Of a stretch of DNA of 64,000 nucleotides, positions 12,461-50,400 are shown piece after piece. The position numbers and the translations under genes were made by a program. Location: the NCBI GenBank assembly GCA_035582835.1, contig JAYKAV010002553.1, forward strand, positions 3,647,769 through 3,711,768, given 5' to 3'. The notes under the pieces were generated by a model that saw only the letters and a list, made by a program, of their open reading frames with translations, did no database searches and had not been told where the DNA came from. The DNA comes from Phoebastria nigripes (taxonomy: Eukaryota > Chordata > Aves > Procellariiformes > Diomedeidae). Positions within the stretch are counted from its first letter, which is position 1. Each line of letters begins with the position of its first letter.

Positions 12461-15000
12461 AGGGGCCCGGCGCGGCGGGGGAGCCGGCACCCACCTGCCG
12501 ACACCCCCCGCGCCGGGGTCGGGAGGTGCCGGGTCTGCGGGGACCAGCGGGGCTCCGGGATAGAGGCACAAATCGCGCCCGGAGCCGAGCCGCAAGAAGC
12601 CGCACAGAAGAGCCGGCCGGACGGCGGGCACCCGCCCGCCACCCTCGGGGAGCCCGGCCGGGGTCGGGTACGAGCGGCGAGCGCTGCACCGCGGCCGCCC
12701 CGGGCAGCCCGGGCCAGGGGCGCTTCCAGCGCACGGGCAGCCCGCTGTTCCGGCAGGGCTCCCCGTGGCTGGGAATCCCCTCCCGCTCCTCCCGGTGCCC
12801 GTGCGGAGCCACCTGCGCTCCTCGTCCGCCCCAACCAGGGCCCGGGAGGCGAAGGGAGCGGAGCCGGTGTCTCCCACGACGGCAAGTCCCGGAGCTCGGT
12901 GCGCTCGGCGGAGCTCCGCACAAAGCGGAGGCACTCGGGCCTGGGGCCCGGGGAAGTCCGCGGGCAGCGCCGTCTCCTGTGGAAATCTCTCCCCTCATCT
13001 CTCTGCCCCACGAAACGCTTCGAGCCCATCGCCCCGGGGGGCAGCCAGCCCTGCCCCGCTGCCAGCCCCGGGTCACCCAGGCAGGGGNTGCGGGCGCGCG
13101 GAGTCACTGTGCGATGAATCGTAACGGGGGGGAAGGATGAAACATACCTCTGGCTCTGCTAGGGGTGAGCAGGGAATGCACAAACCAGGATTTGTCGTGA
13201 AATCATCCTACTAAGGCGGAGAGGGGAGCGGGGCTCAAAACGCGCCTCGGGAGAGGCTGCCGAGCGCAGCACAGGCTGACAAAAAGCAGCAAAGGGGTGC
13301 CCGGAGCAGCGGGGCTTTGAGCGCAGAAGAAGTAAGAGGATCCGGGGGAAAGGGCTGTGCAATTTCAGCTGTGCAAAGCCCTGGCATCCCGGGACAGGAA
13401 GAAGGCAATTTAAGCCTGGAAATTTGTGTTCGGCTGCAAACACTCCAGCCGCAGCTTGCAACAGCGCTTAAAACTGACGCAGGACCTGAAGCCTCTGCTT
13501 CAGAAGCTGCTCAGTTTTTGGGTCACCTCCGAAAGAGGGACGCGAGTTTCTAAATCATCTCGTTATTTTTTTTTTTTTTTTTCCTGTATTATCAGAAGAT
13601 GTGAGCAAGGCTTCAGGGGCATTTGTTGCTCAAATCAGTGTTGTGGTTGCAGGCCGAAATTTTGCATCGTGCCTCCTGCTACGGATGGCTCTATTTTAAA
13701 ACGAAACTCTAGAGCATTATGTAGTAAAAGATAAGAAAGAAAACAAATTATCCCTTTTAAACTCCTTTATATATATTTTTTTCCCTTACAAACAAACTAC
13801 TTTGGAGGAGAAATGTGTTTATTCTGAAACGTTCTTCACAATTAGTCTCTGCTTTGAATGCAAACTCCGGATGCAGCGAAGTCACTTATCTGCGGAGATA
13901 TCACCAACAACACAAAACAGCGCGGAAAGGAGCAAAAAGTCTCCCAGCTGCCAGGGTCAGCTTCCATATTCTGGGAAGACAGCACTAAAGGAAATATTCA
14001 TTTAGCTGTCTCAGCTTTCCAGACCTGGAGCCTGCCCTGATCCGGTGGCCTCGGAAAAGCAATTGCACCCCACTTTGCATCTGACTGCAGCAATGGCAAG
14101 TCGAATCTAAAAATTAACCGGTTTGGGTTTTTTTTTATTTTGTTTTAATAAATTTTAGGTTTGCTATAGAAGCCCTTTAATCGCTAAAAAGCTTTGGTTA
14201 TCTGCGAGCGCTGGGGCAGCAGGGGAGGCGCGGGGAGCCCCGGGCCCCGAGCGCTGCCGCCCGGGGAATCCCGGGAGCCGCCGCTGCCGCCCGGCGCAGC
14301 TCGGGGGCGGCCCGGGAACCTGCGAGGGGGGGCCACGGCGCACCTCCTTCACAGCAATGCATACCAGATAGGAGGTATCTCAATTTACAGCATCTGCGAC
14401 CCTGGCTTGCCGTCCGCAGGGGCGGTGAAGCGCTGGTCCTTTCTTGTATTATGATAATTACTTTAGAAAGCCTGACTCACATAAAAAGAATCTATAAAGA
14501 TTTACTCGCGGTTTTGTCGATTTGGAAATATGTTTCTCTATTTTCCATCTACTCTAAACTTGCTGGTTTTAATCTCCGAAACAGTCATTGGGAAAGAAAA
14601 CTGGGGGAGGAGAAGCATTTCTATAAAGAGTTTAACCAAAGCACATTAAATATTTTCCCAACATCGCCGAATAAACAACAATCCTCCAGCTCCCTATAAA
14701 CTATTTAAAGCATGTCATATCATCTCTTCTGCTCTTGCCAATGTACTTTCCTTTTAATTTATAAGCCGATTAGAGCAGGGGCCTGTCTTTTTGTGTATAT
14801 TTGCAAAATGTCTGGCACCCTTTCAGTCAGTCACAGTTCACAAACACTTAAACCTGCATTTAACTTCGTTATTATAGGTAGTTACTTCGATTTTTCTCAC
14901 TTTTGTAGAGCTACTGCTTGTGAAAGTGCTTGTTGTAAATGGTCTGAGCAGTTGTTGAAGGGTTTCAGCAGAGGAAACCTCTTTGGATGGCAGGGCTGAT

Positions 15001-15045
15001 ACAAAAAAAAAAAAAAAAGAAGAAGAAAGAAAAAAGGAGAAGAAA
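15001..15045. repeat. A-rich / purine-rich simple sequence
   Basis: A run of about 18 adenines passes into [23 protein letters not shown] purine sequence. It is a simple low-complexity tract. Confidence 0.85.
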
Positions 15046-18000
15046 ACGCACAACGGAAATTTAAACTGAGATCTCAGGCTGTATAAATCGGCCCAGAAGA
15101 AAATAGGGAAAACTTCCTTAGGAGGAACATTTTTAGTTTGCTAGAAAATAAACTTCTGCTCATAAATGATGAAAGTTATTATCATCAGAGGATGTGCTGT
15201 ACCAAACAAACCTCCATTAGGCTGGGAAGGATAAAACAGGCTAGACAGCCTTTTTTAAAAAAAAAATCATCATGTCTTTGATTCCCAAGATATCAACCAT
15301 GTCTGTTTCTGTAGTGCTGTCAAGTAAACCTGAGTTATGGATGCTCTAAAAGAAGCCAGCAAGGAGAAAATTCAGCAAGTGAAAATCAAGAGCGCTATTC
15401 ATAGATACTTTACCAAAATATACTTTCTTTTCAGACTCTTAAGTTCCTGCCCTGTACCATGGCATGACAATTTCTGAGAAGAAGAGCAAGACCAGTGGAT
15501 GTGGTAAAGCTGTGGTCATCGGAGCACACAATTGCATGGCAAATTCTTTTATTGAGGTTTTTGCTCTTTCTGCACTGCAGTGTCCATCATTTTCACCACA
15601 AGAGCCTTAATGTCTGGAATGCAACCTCCTAAAACTGCCAGTGCCTCAAGGTGAGTGTTGCACAGTCTGAACTCCACTGCTGAAACCATTTTCTAGCACA
15701 TTTATGTATCATGTCTAACCTGAACAAGCAGGCAGAGGACAACTGCTTGATTTAATACAGTATCCGGGCATTGCTCTTTAATGTAGATGACCTGGAAAGT
15801 TCTGTAACAGGCAAATACATCTGTCTGGGCTAGGGGGACTGGCTGGCTAGGGAACTCAGTGACAGCGGGAGGAAAGCAAGCCTACTGAGAGAGCTTCCTC
15901 TCTCCATAGGTGCAAAAAGCAAGGCATCGATCAAAACCAACTGCCTGGTCAGGAAAAGCACAGTTGGCAATGCTGTCTTTGGATTTTTTGCCAGCATGAA
16001 AGGAACACAAACTGGTATCTCCAAATCTAGCCACAGGAAAACAGAGCATGGTGGTGCCAGGCTTCCCTTTGAGAGACAATCTGTACTCACTAGCTGCCTC
16101 ATTAAGAAACTGATAAAAATAAGGGACAGGGACAAAAAGAAGGCACTAGTCCCATAAAGGCTGCGAGTGTGGGCTCTCCCTAGCTGGCAACCATGGGAAG
16201 ACACATGAGAAACAGGGGGGATGAAGTTGAGTTTTAGGCAGCTGCTGATCAATGATCTTTTTTTTTTTTTCCTTTTTTTCTTTTTGTAACTTAATTCCCA
16301 GTTCTGTGAGCAGTTAGCTACCATGTACTCTGCTAGAATAAACTGCATTTATTATTTCCCTTAATCTGTCTAATTTGATGCGTGGTCTCAAAAATACTGA
16401 CAAACCCAGGGTACCCTAGTCCTGCAGATTTGTCTATGGGGAGAACTAGTGAGCTCCCGAAGTGTCCACCTCCCAACAAGTGCTTTTTGGTTCTTGATGC
16501 ACGATTTCCATAAAGCTGTGAGAACAGCTCTGGAGGCTGTCAAACCAGGTGCTGTCCCAGCAGACAGAAATCCCCTTTGCCCAGTGCCTCTTCAGCAAGC
16601 AGAAAAAAACCCCACATAATGACTGAGAATACCTCTGTGTACAACAATGCCCTTTGACAGGGAACGCTCTTTACATCCATGAACTTCCCTGTACTCATCA
16701 ATGGCTGGGTCTGATTTAGCTTTTGTCTTTCGTATCTTGAGTAGAAGCAAATGTGGCAGCAATTTGTCACAGTCAAAGAGATACAGAGGACAAACACAAC
16801 AGTGAGACCCAGAGCCCTGCAGCACTCCAAAGACCACGATAGCCTCAGAAACATTTTCCTCAAACTGAGCCCAGCCCTGAGGAGCAGAGAAATGCATAGA
16901 ATTATCCTCGTTTCACATCATCACGTGAAAAAGAGAGAGAAGTGAATACGCCAATTTTACAAGCCTGAGAACGAATGCGAGCAAGTATTTGTCCCACCAT
17001 CTGGGAGGAGATGATAGAGGTGAAGGAAGAGGGAATACAGGGGGGATGGTAAAAGTTCACAGAGACCTTCTATTTTTCTGGAGAGATGCTTCACATTCCA
17101 GCAGCAAAAATGAAGGAAGCGGACATGAGGAGTAGATCAGAGAGGGGAAATAGGAAGATGGATGAAGTGCAAGGCTGGAGGAGCAAACGAGTCAATTATG
17201 AAAAAGAGGAAGGGGCTGTGTGCAGAGACCAACGAGGAGATGGAGCTCAGGGGAAGAAAGAGCAGCCAAAACACTCTCAAGTCAGAGACGCTGCCGGGGT
17301 GAGGGAGGCAGAAAAAAAATCAGAATCTTTCAGGCAATGATAAAATTGTAAACCTCTGTATCTATTTGATTATGGCACCTCTGTCACCAGCTCTATCAAA
17401 ACAACTGAGAACAGCCCTGCTATAGACAGAGAAAAGAGAAATCAGCTATGTCAAGGCTGCAAACTGTTGGTTTGTGTAGAGAAATCAGAAGCAAACTATG
17501 AAACTCATGGCTAGAGAGCAAGAGGAGGAACCACTGAGAACTATGGGTCATGCCTGAAAACCAGGCAAGTAGATGAAGGAGAAACAAAGTGAAATGCCAG
17601 CGATGTAGAAGCAGTGGATGCTCAGGATGAAGCCAGGAGATGAGGAGGATCAGAAGTGAGCACCACAGAATGAGGGGGAAAGGCCAGCAGTACACCACTG
17701 AGCTGTACTAATGGAGGAAGGAGGAGACGGGCTGATGCTGGATAGACCTTAAAACAATACTCTGCTTCCATTGTCCAGTGAAAGCTCTCAAATAAATCCA
17801 GAAAAAGCAATCCTCTTTCTGCATAAATTCCAGTAACAACAGTTGAGTTCCTGAGCTGCTCTTCTTTAAGGCGGTGGTGGAGCGACAAAGGTCTGCAAGC
17901 ATCANTTGTAAGGTTGAAAGTACAGAATCTGGAGAATCTCTTTGGGATTCTCTAACCATGCAAAGACATGGTCTGCCTGCAGCTCTACACAAATATGATA

Positions 18001-18364
18001 TAAACCCCATCCCTCCTATTGACAATGAACAAGCAAATAGTTCCTTCCCCTGTCTGAGGAGCAAGGGGGCAGGAGAAAAATGTCGCATGATGACAAGGAG
18101 CTACGAGAGAGGCATTTCCACAGCCCTTACAGCAATACAGCCTCACCTCAGCACTGCTTCAGTGCTGGCAGGGCTGCAGAAGCGAGGGGGAAGGCGCAGG
18201 GTCCCTAGCCCAGGCACAGTAGCTTATTGCCCAGAAACAACTGCAGGGAAAAAGCATATATTCATAGCGCAGACATCTCCTTTGTCCTTTCTACCACGAT
18301 CTGGGTGTTGCCTTGTTTTTTCTCCCTCCACAGTTTCTCTTCTGTTAGCCCTTTAGTAACAGCA

Positions 18365-18480
18365 ACATGGAGAAAGCTAAAAATAAAGCTATATAAGCAA
18401 TGTAATAGGCATGCAATTGCATGTCTATTTTCTTTGAAAAAATGATGCTTTATTTCCTGTACAATGGAAACTACAGTTTG
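18365..18480. promoter_or_regulatory. Candidate regulatory element with MEF2 motif and octamer-like palindrome
   Basis: A perfect MEF2 consensus, CTAAAAATAA, occurs at 18377-18386. A 14-base perfect palindrome, CATGCAATTGCATG, occurs at 18410-18423 and contains overlapping POU/octamer-like halves. Both lie in an AT-rich stretch between HPSE2 and CNNM1. Function is inferred from motif clustering only. Confidence 0.25.
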
Positions 18481-20684
18481 ATGTTACAACTATTGGGTTT
18501 TGACTGAATGCAGAAATTTGACTTAAACAACGACATTTCCCCCTGTATTTAGTATTACCATATGTCACTGATTATATATTTAAGTTGCAGAAATGAATTA
18601 AATTTCATGGCTTCCTCAAGTTAGATTCTCTTGGAGTGGACTGTCTTTCGTTATTAACCAAAATGCTTGGAAAACAGTTTAAATCAAAACAGCAGACTTT
18701 TGGTATCATTTCAGGAGAAAATTGGTTATCACAAACTGAGCGCTTAACACGTCATCATCCAGAAGGCTGGGTAAAGCTTGGCAAACCTGCAGCAACCGTG
18801 GCCAGGATAGAGAAAAGGGGTTAATTGAACACCACAGACACAGAGATGGAAAAAAAAAAGACACAGTGCACTGTTTGGAGCTCCCTTGCCTGGGGTCTTA
18901 TTCCTTCTGCCTCAGAAGTTATCATATAACCCACATCTCAGTGCTTATTTCACTCACTTGGGGAAAGTATCTTCTCTCAGCTGGCTACAGAGCATTAGTG
19001 ACAATCATGTTGCACACATGTTCCAGGAGAAGCCAGCCTTGTGCTTGCTAGATTTCTTCCTGCTTTCTGGGGGAAAAAAAAAATATCCTGATTTTCTTTA
19101 CTCCTTCTGTTTCCCATCATGTTTTGGACTGCTAACATTTCTATCCCCACTAGCAGTCCCTGGTGACTCCCGGCCCTTTTCTAGAGGACCAGCAGACAGC
19201 AGACCCCCTGGGCTCCCATCAACCAGGAAGGAAGCGAATTGCAACCTGCAGCCTCTGGGAATCTGGCTTCAGACCTTAAAGTCAAGGTGATGTAAAGGGA
19301 CTTTACAAAACTCCCCATGTCCATGCTTCCTGCCTCCTCCAGGTCCTGCCTGGACCTGCACAGTCAGAGCTGGAAGAGGACAGCCGCTATCAGAGATGTC
19401 ACCACTGGCAGGGACATGGACGTTGCAGGCTGCGACACAGAGGCCGCAGAGGGAGCTCAGTGGTGGCAGACATGGTGTAAAGCAGAACCTGAGCAGCCCT
19501 GGTGAGTGGGAAGCAGGTTGTTATTCCTAATGCCATAAGGGGAGAACAGCTAAAAGAAGGAGACAAGGTATAAGGTATAAGAAGAGAACAAGGACAGCTG
19601 TGCTGTGCTTGCTGAAGGACTCACCGGGCAGGATACAGTCAGGAGAGGCCTCAGTAAGAGCCTTGTAAATTCGTGTCATACTTTGCCAAAGACTCAATCA
19701 ATTGAGCATGTGCTAAAGCTCAGTTTGTTTTGTCTTATTTGGAGCTTTGGAAGATATTTCCTATCTTGAATCATTGAACACGCTCCAGCCACACACCTGC
19801 AACTTCTGGAGTGCATCCTCTCAGCGAGAGGCTGGCTAGCACGTCGTCACTTATGCAGGGCAAATCCTACTGAAAGCACATCAGACCACAGCTTTTGCAC
19901 CAGTTTACTTTTACATGTAGCACATGTAAGCTAACATCTGGCAAGAACACAACTATGTCCTGATCGAGATGGAGCTCATCGCAACAGATGGTGTTTGATA
20001 CTGCAGGACCAGGGCAGCTCCAATGCAAACTGAGCATTATTTCTCTTCTGCTTCTTTAGGCCACATCTTTTTGGGAGTGGAGCTATTGTCACTAAGGCTT
20101 TGCAGTCCCCTCGAGACCATATGCCGTACTCAACCTACAGGTCACTGCCTAGTCCTAACATCCAGGTTATTTTACTCCCATTGAGGCATCTCAGTGCATG
20201 AAGCAGGATCCTGACGCAACTGTTATATTGTACATTAACATAACATGAGGTTAGCAATGCTCTGAACCAGATAGTGCCTCCAGTGAAGGAGGAAACTTTC
20301 TCTCCAAGCACACAGTAGCTCTGCCACCATGAACGCAAGCAGCACTGGTAGTTAGCAATCTAAGAAGCAACATCTGGTGCCCATTTTGGGGCAAAGGATG
20401 GAAACGCCAGCGAAGAGCAGCCTCCAGTGCCACCACTTCAAGCCTGAGAGTTTCATCCTAAATGGAAAAGCATTCAGAAGAGAAAACTCAGCATCGAAAC
20501 GAATGTTGCCACGACTGTGGAAGATACAAGACACGACCAACCGACTCTGCTGCGTTACACCGTTACTGTCCGAGATTTTTTTGCCAGAGGTTTATTGTGC
20601 CAGTACAAGTACGGAGAGAGATTGCCACCTTGTGGTTCCTCCTCCTGCAGTGCCATGTTTTTTTTTTTAATTGTAGTAGCCTAG

Positions 20685-20760
20685 ACCAGTGGTTTCCAAA
20701 CTGCTGTCCAAGGATTTCTGGTGACAAGGGTACTATGGACAGGAATACTTTCCAAGTACT
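20685..20760 (+). mobile_element. Possible hAT-type transposon remnant
   Basis: The phrase CAGTGGTTTCCAAACTG followed by 'ctgtccaaggatttctggtgac' resembles the ends of old hAT elements, which typically begin CAGTGGTTCTCAAACT. The other terminal repeat and the 8-base target duplication were not identified. Confidence 0.25.
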
Positions 20761-21842
20761 TACTTAACTAAAAAAGCAAGCCTGTAATTCACAGCCTTCA
20801 GTTCCTATACTGAGAAACGCATCACTAGAAAATCTTTCAGGAATCTAATCTGCAAGTTAATAAAAATAACTACTGCCACAGGTACATAGCCTCCAAACAG
20901 TGATCCAAAATGCTATGGCAGGAATGCACAAAACCAGATCGTCTTTACAATATTCTCAGCATCAAGAAATCTGAGAAATTCAGGGCTGACAACAGCCTGC
21001 AGTTTCAAAAATTTGGGATGGTCTCAGGGAGTAGTTCCCACAGGGTCCTATGGAGGAGCAGCCATGTACTTGTCCCCACCACCTGCAGACAGAAAGGCAG
21101 GAGCAGACTGAGCTTGTCCCTAGTCACTCCAGGTAATGTTTAGGACAGTTTGTAAGATCTGTTCCTCAGGTGGTACAAGTTGGGGTAAGGTCTGGAAAAG
21201 GAGGTTACCAGTTGGCTCCTCCATAAATCATGCCCAGGTAGAGCACCAGACAGTATTCCCCCACTGGAGCTAGGGGGAGTTAGAAGGGGAAAATCAGCAA
21301 GAGCTTGTGAAGCAGCACACGGCCCCTGTGAAATCCCAGGGAATTAATCAAATTTGAAAAAATTTAGCTGCCTCTCCCAGAGAGGGGGAAGAGTCTCTCC
21401 TAACACAGCAAGGAGCACAGATCTCCCTGGCAGCTTTTCATGCCTATCTGCCTGCTGACATACTGACACAGAAAGTGGCCCATTTTCATGGGTGCAATGA
21501 TGAGTGAATAATCAGAATTTTTGGAGCACTTCCTTTTCCTCCATGACATTTTCTGACTAGCTTCCTGCTTTGCCATTAGCAAGCCTGTTACAGTTGTAAG
21601 CAACTGACTCTTTTCCAGCTCCCCACCCTATGTTTCAAGGCTGTCCTGGATGTTTGTCCAGGGGAAACCCAAAAGTTTCAACAGTCCCTAAGTGCCTTCT
21701 TCAGCACATACTTCTGAAGCTGATAAACCCCGTTTGCACATCACGTTCTCCATCAGGTCTAGACACAAGAATAAATGTTAGTTACAGCGTGGTACATTTG
21801 TTTCCTAGCAAGACTGCAAACTAACGACTATCCGCCCCCCAT

Positions 21843-21868
21843 TAAAAAAAAAAAAAAAAAAAAAAAAT
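21843..21868. repeat. Homopolymer A tract
   Basis: About 26 consecutive adenines lie immediately before the CNNM1 CpG island. It could be the tail of a degraded retroelement or a simple homopolymer; no adjoining element is recognisable. Confidence 0.9.
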
Positions 21869-21959
21869 CACTCCCACGGGAAGAAGGGAGATGAATTTGA
21901 ACCGAAAAGCTAAAGCGTTGGGCCTCGGCAGATAACAGAGGGAGGCTGACTGCAAACCC

Positions 21960-41570
<19,611 letters not shown>

Positions 41571-42735
41571 GCAGCAGCGTGGCCAGAGCACAGTGCTGGA
41601 GGTCCATGCAGACTGGAGGTAGGAACCTGCCTCTCGGTGCAATAGTCCTTCCCCAGCAAATGGGAGGTTGCTCAATTTTAATAGTGTAAAATCAAGTTTC
41701 AAGCAGCAAAGCCAACCGATGTGGTTTGGAGCCCATGCAGGCACACATGTCGCTGGGGGCTGGAGCAGGGTCAAGGGATGCAGCAGCAGACTCCAACCAT
41801 CCTTGGGGCAGGAATGGATGTCGGAGTTTTCACAGCTAGAAATGTTGGTCTGCACCAACATCCCCAAGCCTGGCTAGGAAAGGTGCTGCAGGTTTGAGCA
41901 GCAGCAGGTCAGGGAGGGCAAGCTCTGGCCATCTGCACCAGGCTGCACTTGTGTCTTCCAGGTCTGCAGCATGGGGGTCTCCTGCCACGAGGCTCATGTT
42001 CAACAGCAGCAGGTCTGCACTCGCTCGCTGCCTGCCCGCCCGCCTGCTCGTGCCGCCCCTCCCTGCAGGACTTATGCAGAGCCCCATCCCCAGGCGAGAA
42101 AAGATGTGCCCCCGGTGGGGCTGAACCACCCAGGTGGCCTGGACCAGCTAGCTGGAGTCCGAGGGCCCTTGCCCAGCTGCTCCCTGGTAGCATCTGGTCT
42201 CAAGGAAGAAGTGGAGAAAGGAAAGGTGAAGTGCCTGGCACGGCTTCCCTGCGGGCCGAGCAGGGAGGGGCAGCCCAACCCAGAACTGCCCTTAGCATCA
42301 TTTACCATCCCCATCCCAGCGAGGCCTGGAGCCCCTCGGTGCTGGGTGCTGCACAGACGTGGTCTCCGCCATAAGGAGAATATGCTATTTGGGGGGTGCC
42401 ACACGCAGCTCAGGGCCCCAGCACACATTTGTGCCGTGCCTAGTGACGTGCACACACAGCGCCTTGCACACACTGACCATCGACACAGCCCGGCACTCCC
42501 AAACCCCTGCTAGGCACAGGGCAGGGAGCCCAGCTCACTGCCGAGTGCAGCCCCCCTGCCTGGGGAGAGCCGCTCCACGCTGCATTGAACCATCCTCCTC
42601 TCTGCGCACGGCTGCCTGTGCGAGGGAGGCTCGCACCGAGCCTTTGCGTTTACCGGTACAGACCGGTCAGTAGTTTTTGTAGAGGCTGAACGCAACGGGG
42701 ATATTAACATTAAAAGTGATTTCTCCCTGAGTGAT
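41571..42735 (+). other. CNNM1: CNNM1 3' untranslated region
   Basis: About 1.16 kb from the stop codon to the probable cleavage site. An ATTAAA signal lies at 42709-42714, followed by a GT-rich downstream element (about 42738-42765). No conserved coding frame is seen. Confidence 0.65.
42709..42714 (+). terminator. CNNM1: CNNM1 polyadenylation signal ATTAAA
   Basis: ATTAAA, the commonest variant signal, is followed about 25-50 bases later by a TGTCTGTGTCAACGGGTGT-type GT-rich element. Cleavage is expected near 42730-42740. Confidence 0.6.
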
Positions 42736-44880
42736 GCCCTGTCTGTGTCAACGGGTGTAAGGAAAGACGTGCTAACCTCTCCTACCACGCTAGGCTGCCC
42801 TCATACCCGCAGCCAGAGGTGGCTGGAGTAACGGGACACAGCATCGCTGAAGGGAGCAGGTAGAGGACCAGGTCAGCGAGTGCTTCCCCATTTCTCCCTG
42901 TGAACCTGGGCTCTCTGTCACTCTTGCTGCTAGGAAAGCACTCAGCAGTGCCGAGAGTTATGCCATAGCAGTGCAAACAAGGACTGGAGAAGAACAGGAG
43001 TTAATATCCTGCTGTTGCAAACATAATAATGGGATACACATGCTGGAGTACAGCCTGACAGATAACAACAGAAATCTTATAGTCCACCAATGCTGATAAA
43101 ACTTCAGCTGGAATAACTGCATCCCTGTCTGGGCACTGCCCTTCTAAGGAAACACACAGCAATTGAAAGGAGGCCAGAGGAAAGCAAGGGCTGGAAAACA
43201 ATCTACCCCAAAGGCTGAAGGAAACAGGGTTGCTTAATCTTAACTGGTGAAGGATGTGAAGGGGAGGGAGGAAGTTTTCAAATACATAAAAAGCTGTTGC
43301 AAAGAGGAAAGGAATAATCTGTTCTCTGTTGCCATGGTACATGGGATAATGGGTAATGAGCTTACACTACAGAAAGGGAGAAATTTAGGTCACTCATTAG
43401 GAAAAACAAGGCTGGTAAGGCTAGCAAAGCACTGGTACAGATCACATGTGGGGTGGGCTAGGCTCCACACCTGGAGGTCTGTAAGGACAGAAGTGTAGGC
43501 AGATGTCAGAAATAACAGAAGGACAGTTGGTTCCTTCAACTCCTTCTCCTGAGATCACCCCTAGAAGTCATCCTTTAATCACTACCCCAACATCGCAGCT
43601 GTGGATGAACACCAAGAGGAGAAAAAGCTCCCCACATGCACAGAGGAAAGGCTGCCTCTGGTTCACTCTCTTATGTGACATGAACACTAATCTGAAAAGG
43701 ACAAACAAGAGACCCCATGCACTGTCTCTCTGCAAACACAGCAAGGGAACAGGGCACTATTTTTGCCTTCACTAAGCTGCAGCATAAGCAAAATCCATCA
43801 GGGCAGCAGTGACTATCACTAACTGACCCAAGGAAAGGGGCTGTTCCCCTTTCTTCACACCAAGATCTTGGCAGGAGGCTGCTCTATCAAGATGGTAATA
43901 TCAGCTCACAGATAGATCTGCAAAGTGTCTGCAGAGAGCAGCAGCAGATGGTCCCAGCTCTTTTTCAGTGCCAGAAACACAGGCTGTTGCTGGCAGGCCC
44001 TGCTGAAGCCAGGGGGAGTAGGTGGTGGTTCACCAGGGGCCTGCTGAGAAGGAGGAACAGGAAAATGTGCTTTTTGACATATTAGTGGCAGGCCAGGAGC
44101 TCTGGGCCCGGGAGGGATGGCCAGATGGATGGGTAACAGACAACTATCCAGAAAGCAAGCACATACAGATGGACAGGATGGGCTGGACAGCACAGGGCAG
44201 GGACACAGAAAGAGGAACACAAGATGGACATGGGAAGAACTGGTCAACTTCATGTAGAGTCACAGGGAGCCCTCAACTACACTCTCCTGATAGGACTGTG
44301 TCCCATTAGTAGCAACCGTGATCATCAGAGATGCAACACACCATGAGGGAGAAAGGGAAAGCCTTGAAAGAAACTAAGACCCAGTGGACAAACCATGATG
44401 CTGAGGCTTTAACAGCCTGGGAAGAGGCTCGCACAGCTTGACATCACACAAGGCAGGGGTACTGTTCACAGATGGAGGTTTAATTTTCTGTCAGCAACAC
44501 AAAGAAGCAATTATCACAATTACGAATGTTTGCTCGCATAAGGCTCAGAATCAGGTGGGGGAAAGACAGCAACAACTTCACCCCTCCCCAAAATACTACC
44601 GAGTGACATTAGTTCACAAGCCATACGAGATCCCAACTGATTGGGCTGTTATCCCACAGCGCATTGCACTGGTACCAGACTTCGCCTAGATCAAACTGAT
44701 CAGTTACGTGGAGTTGATTTGGATGTGCTAAAGATGCAGCTCTAAGTGCCTGAAGACCAGGCTGCTGTCAGTCAAACAAGAGCCAAGGCGGCTCATGCTG
44801 CCCCCACCCTCCTGGGGGCACTGGCTTACCATATTGCAAGGGGTACTTCAAAAAGGTCAAAAGATGATTATCCCTGATTG
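42736..44880. other. CNNM1-GOT1 tail-to-tail spacer
   Basis: About 2.1 kb between two converging genes. It includes a CR1 LINE fragment (about 43090-43560). The remainder, including several short open frames near 43900-44690, has no recognisable family. Confidence 0.7.
43090..43560 (+). mobile_element. CR1-family LINE 3' fragment, degenerate
   Basis: Sense-orientation CR1 signs: a VFKYIKSCCKEERNNLFSVA segment, read in one frame from about 43270, corresponds to the conserved C-terminal end of the CR1 reverse-transcriptase protein (the YKYLKGGCKEDGARLFSV region). It is followed by a diverged RRF-like region and a 'gaggtctgtaagg' remnant. Stops upstream show it is dead. High divergence marks an old copy, not a recent chicken-type CR1. 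Confidence 0.7.
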
Positions 44881-44896
44881 AGCTACTGCTCCCATC

Positions 44897-44902
44897 TTTA
44901 TT
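44897..44902 (-). terminator. GOT1: GOT1 polyadenylation signal AATAAA
   Basis: AATAAA on the minus strand about 105 bases past the stop codon, followed by a T-rich region (TTTTGACCTTTTTG) some 30-45 bases on. This implies a very short 3' UTR for the main transcript; longer forms cannot be excluded. Confidence 0.65.
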
Positions 44903-45005
44903 AAACCCCAAGAGGTGTGGGACAAGGCAAGCCATGAGCAGGGAAAGACATGGACTACGCACTACAGCTTTGGTGACTTCATGTGAGTTTGGTTGTTCAT
45001 ATGCT

Positions 45006-50400
<5,395 letters not shown>

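Larger units (their letters stand above)
8860..13110. promoter_or_regulatory. HPSE2: HPSE2 5' CpG-rich domain
   Basis: More than 4 kb of strongly CpG-rich sequence surrounds HPSE2 exons 1 and 2, interrupted by less GC-rich stretches at about 10585-10690 and 10800-11290. Many long open frames on both strands here are by-products of GC composition. Upstream of the HPSE2 start codon, a GC box (GGGGCGG on the minus strand, 11237-11243) lies about 185 bases from the ATG, beside a weak AT-rich motif. The core promoter most likely sits between about 11060 and 11300. A donor-like AAG/GTAAGG on the plus strand after 11284 could belong to a divergent transcript. Confidence 0.6.

Noticed and set aside
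11123..13107. Several 200-376 codon frames in the HPSE2 upstream CpG domain
   Set aside because: All are compositional, overlap each other on both strands, and show no conserved motif.
43900..44690. Open frames between CNNM1 and GOT1 that might be retroviral or gene remnants
   Set aside because: No protease, reverse transcriptase, integrase or other family motif was recognisable, and no LTR pair was seen.
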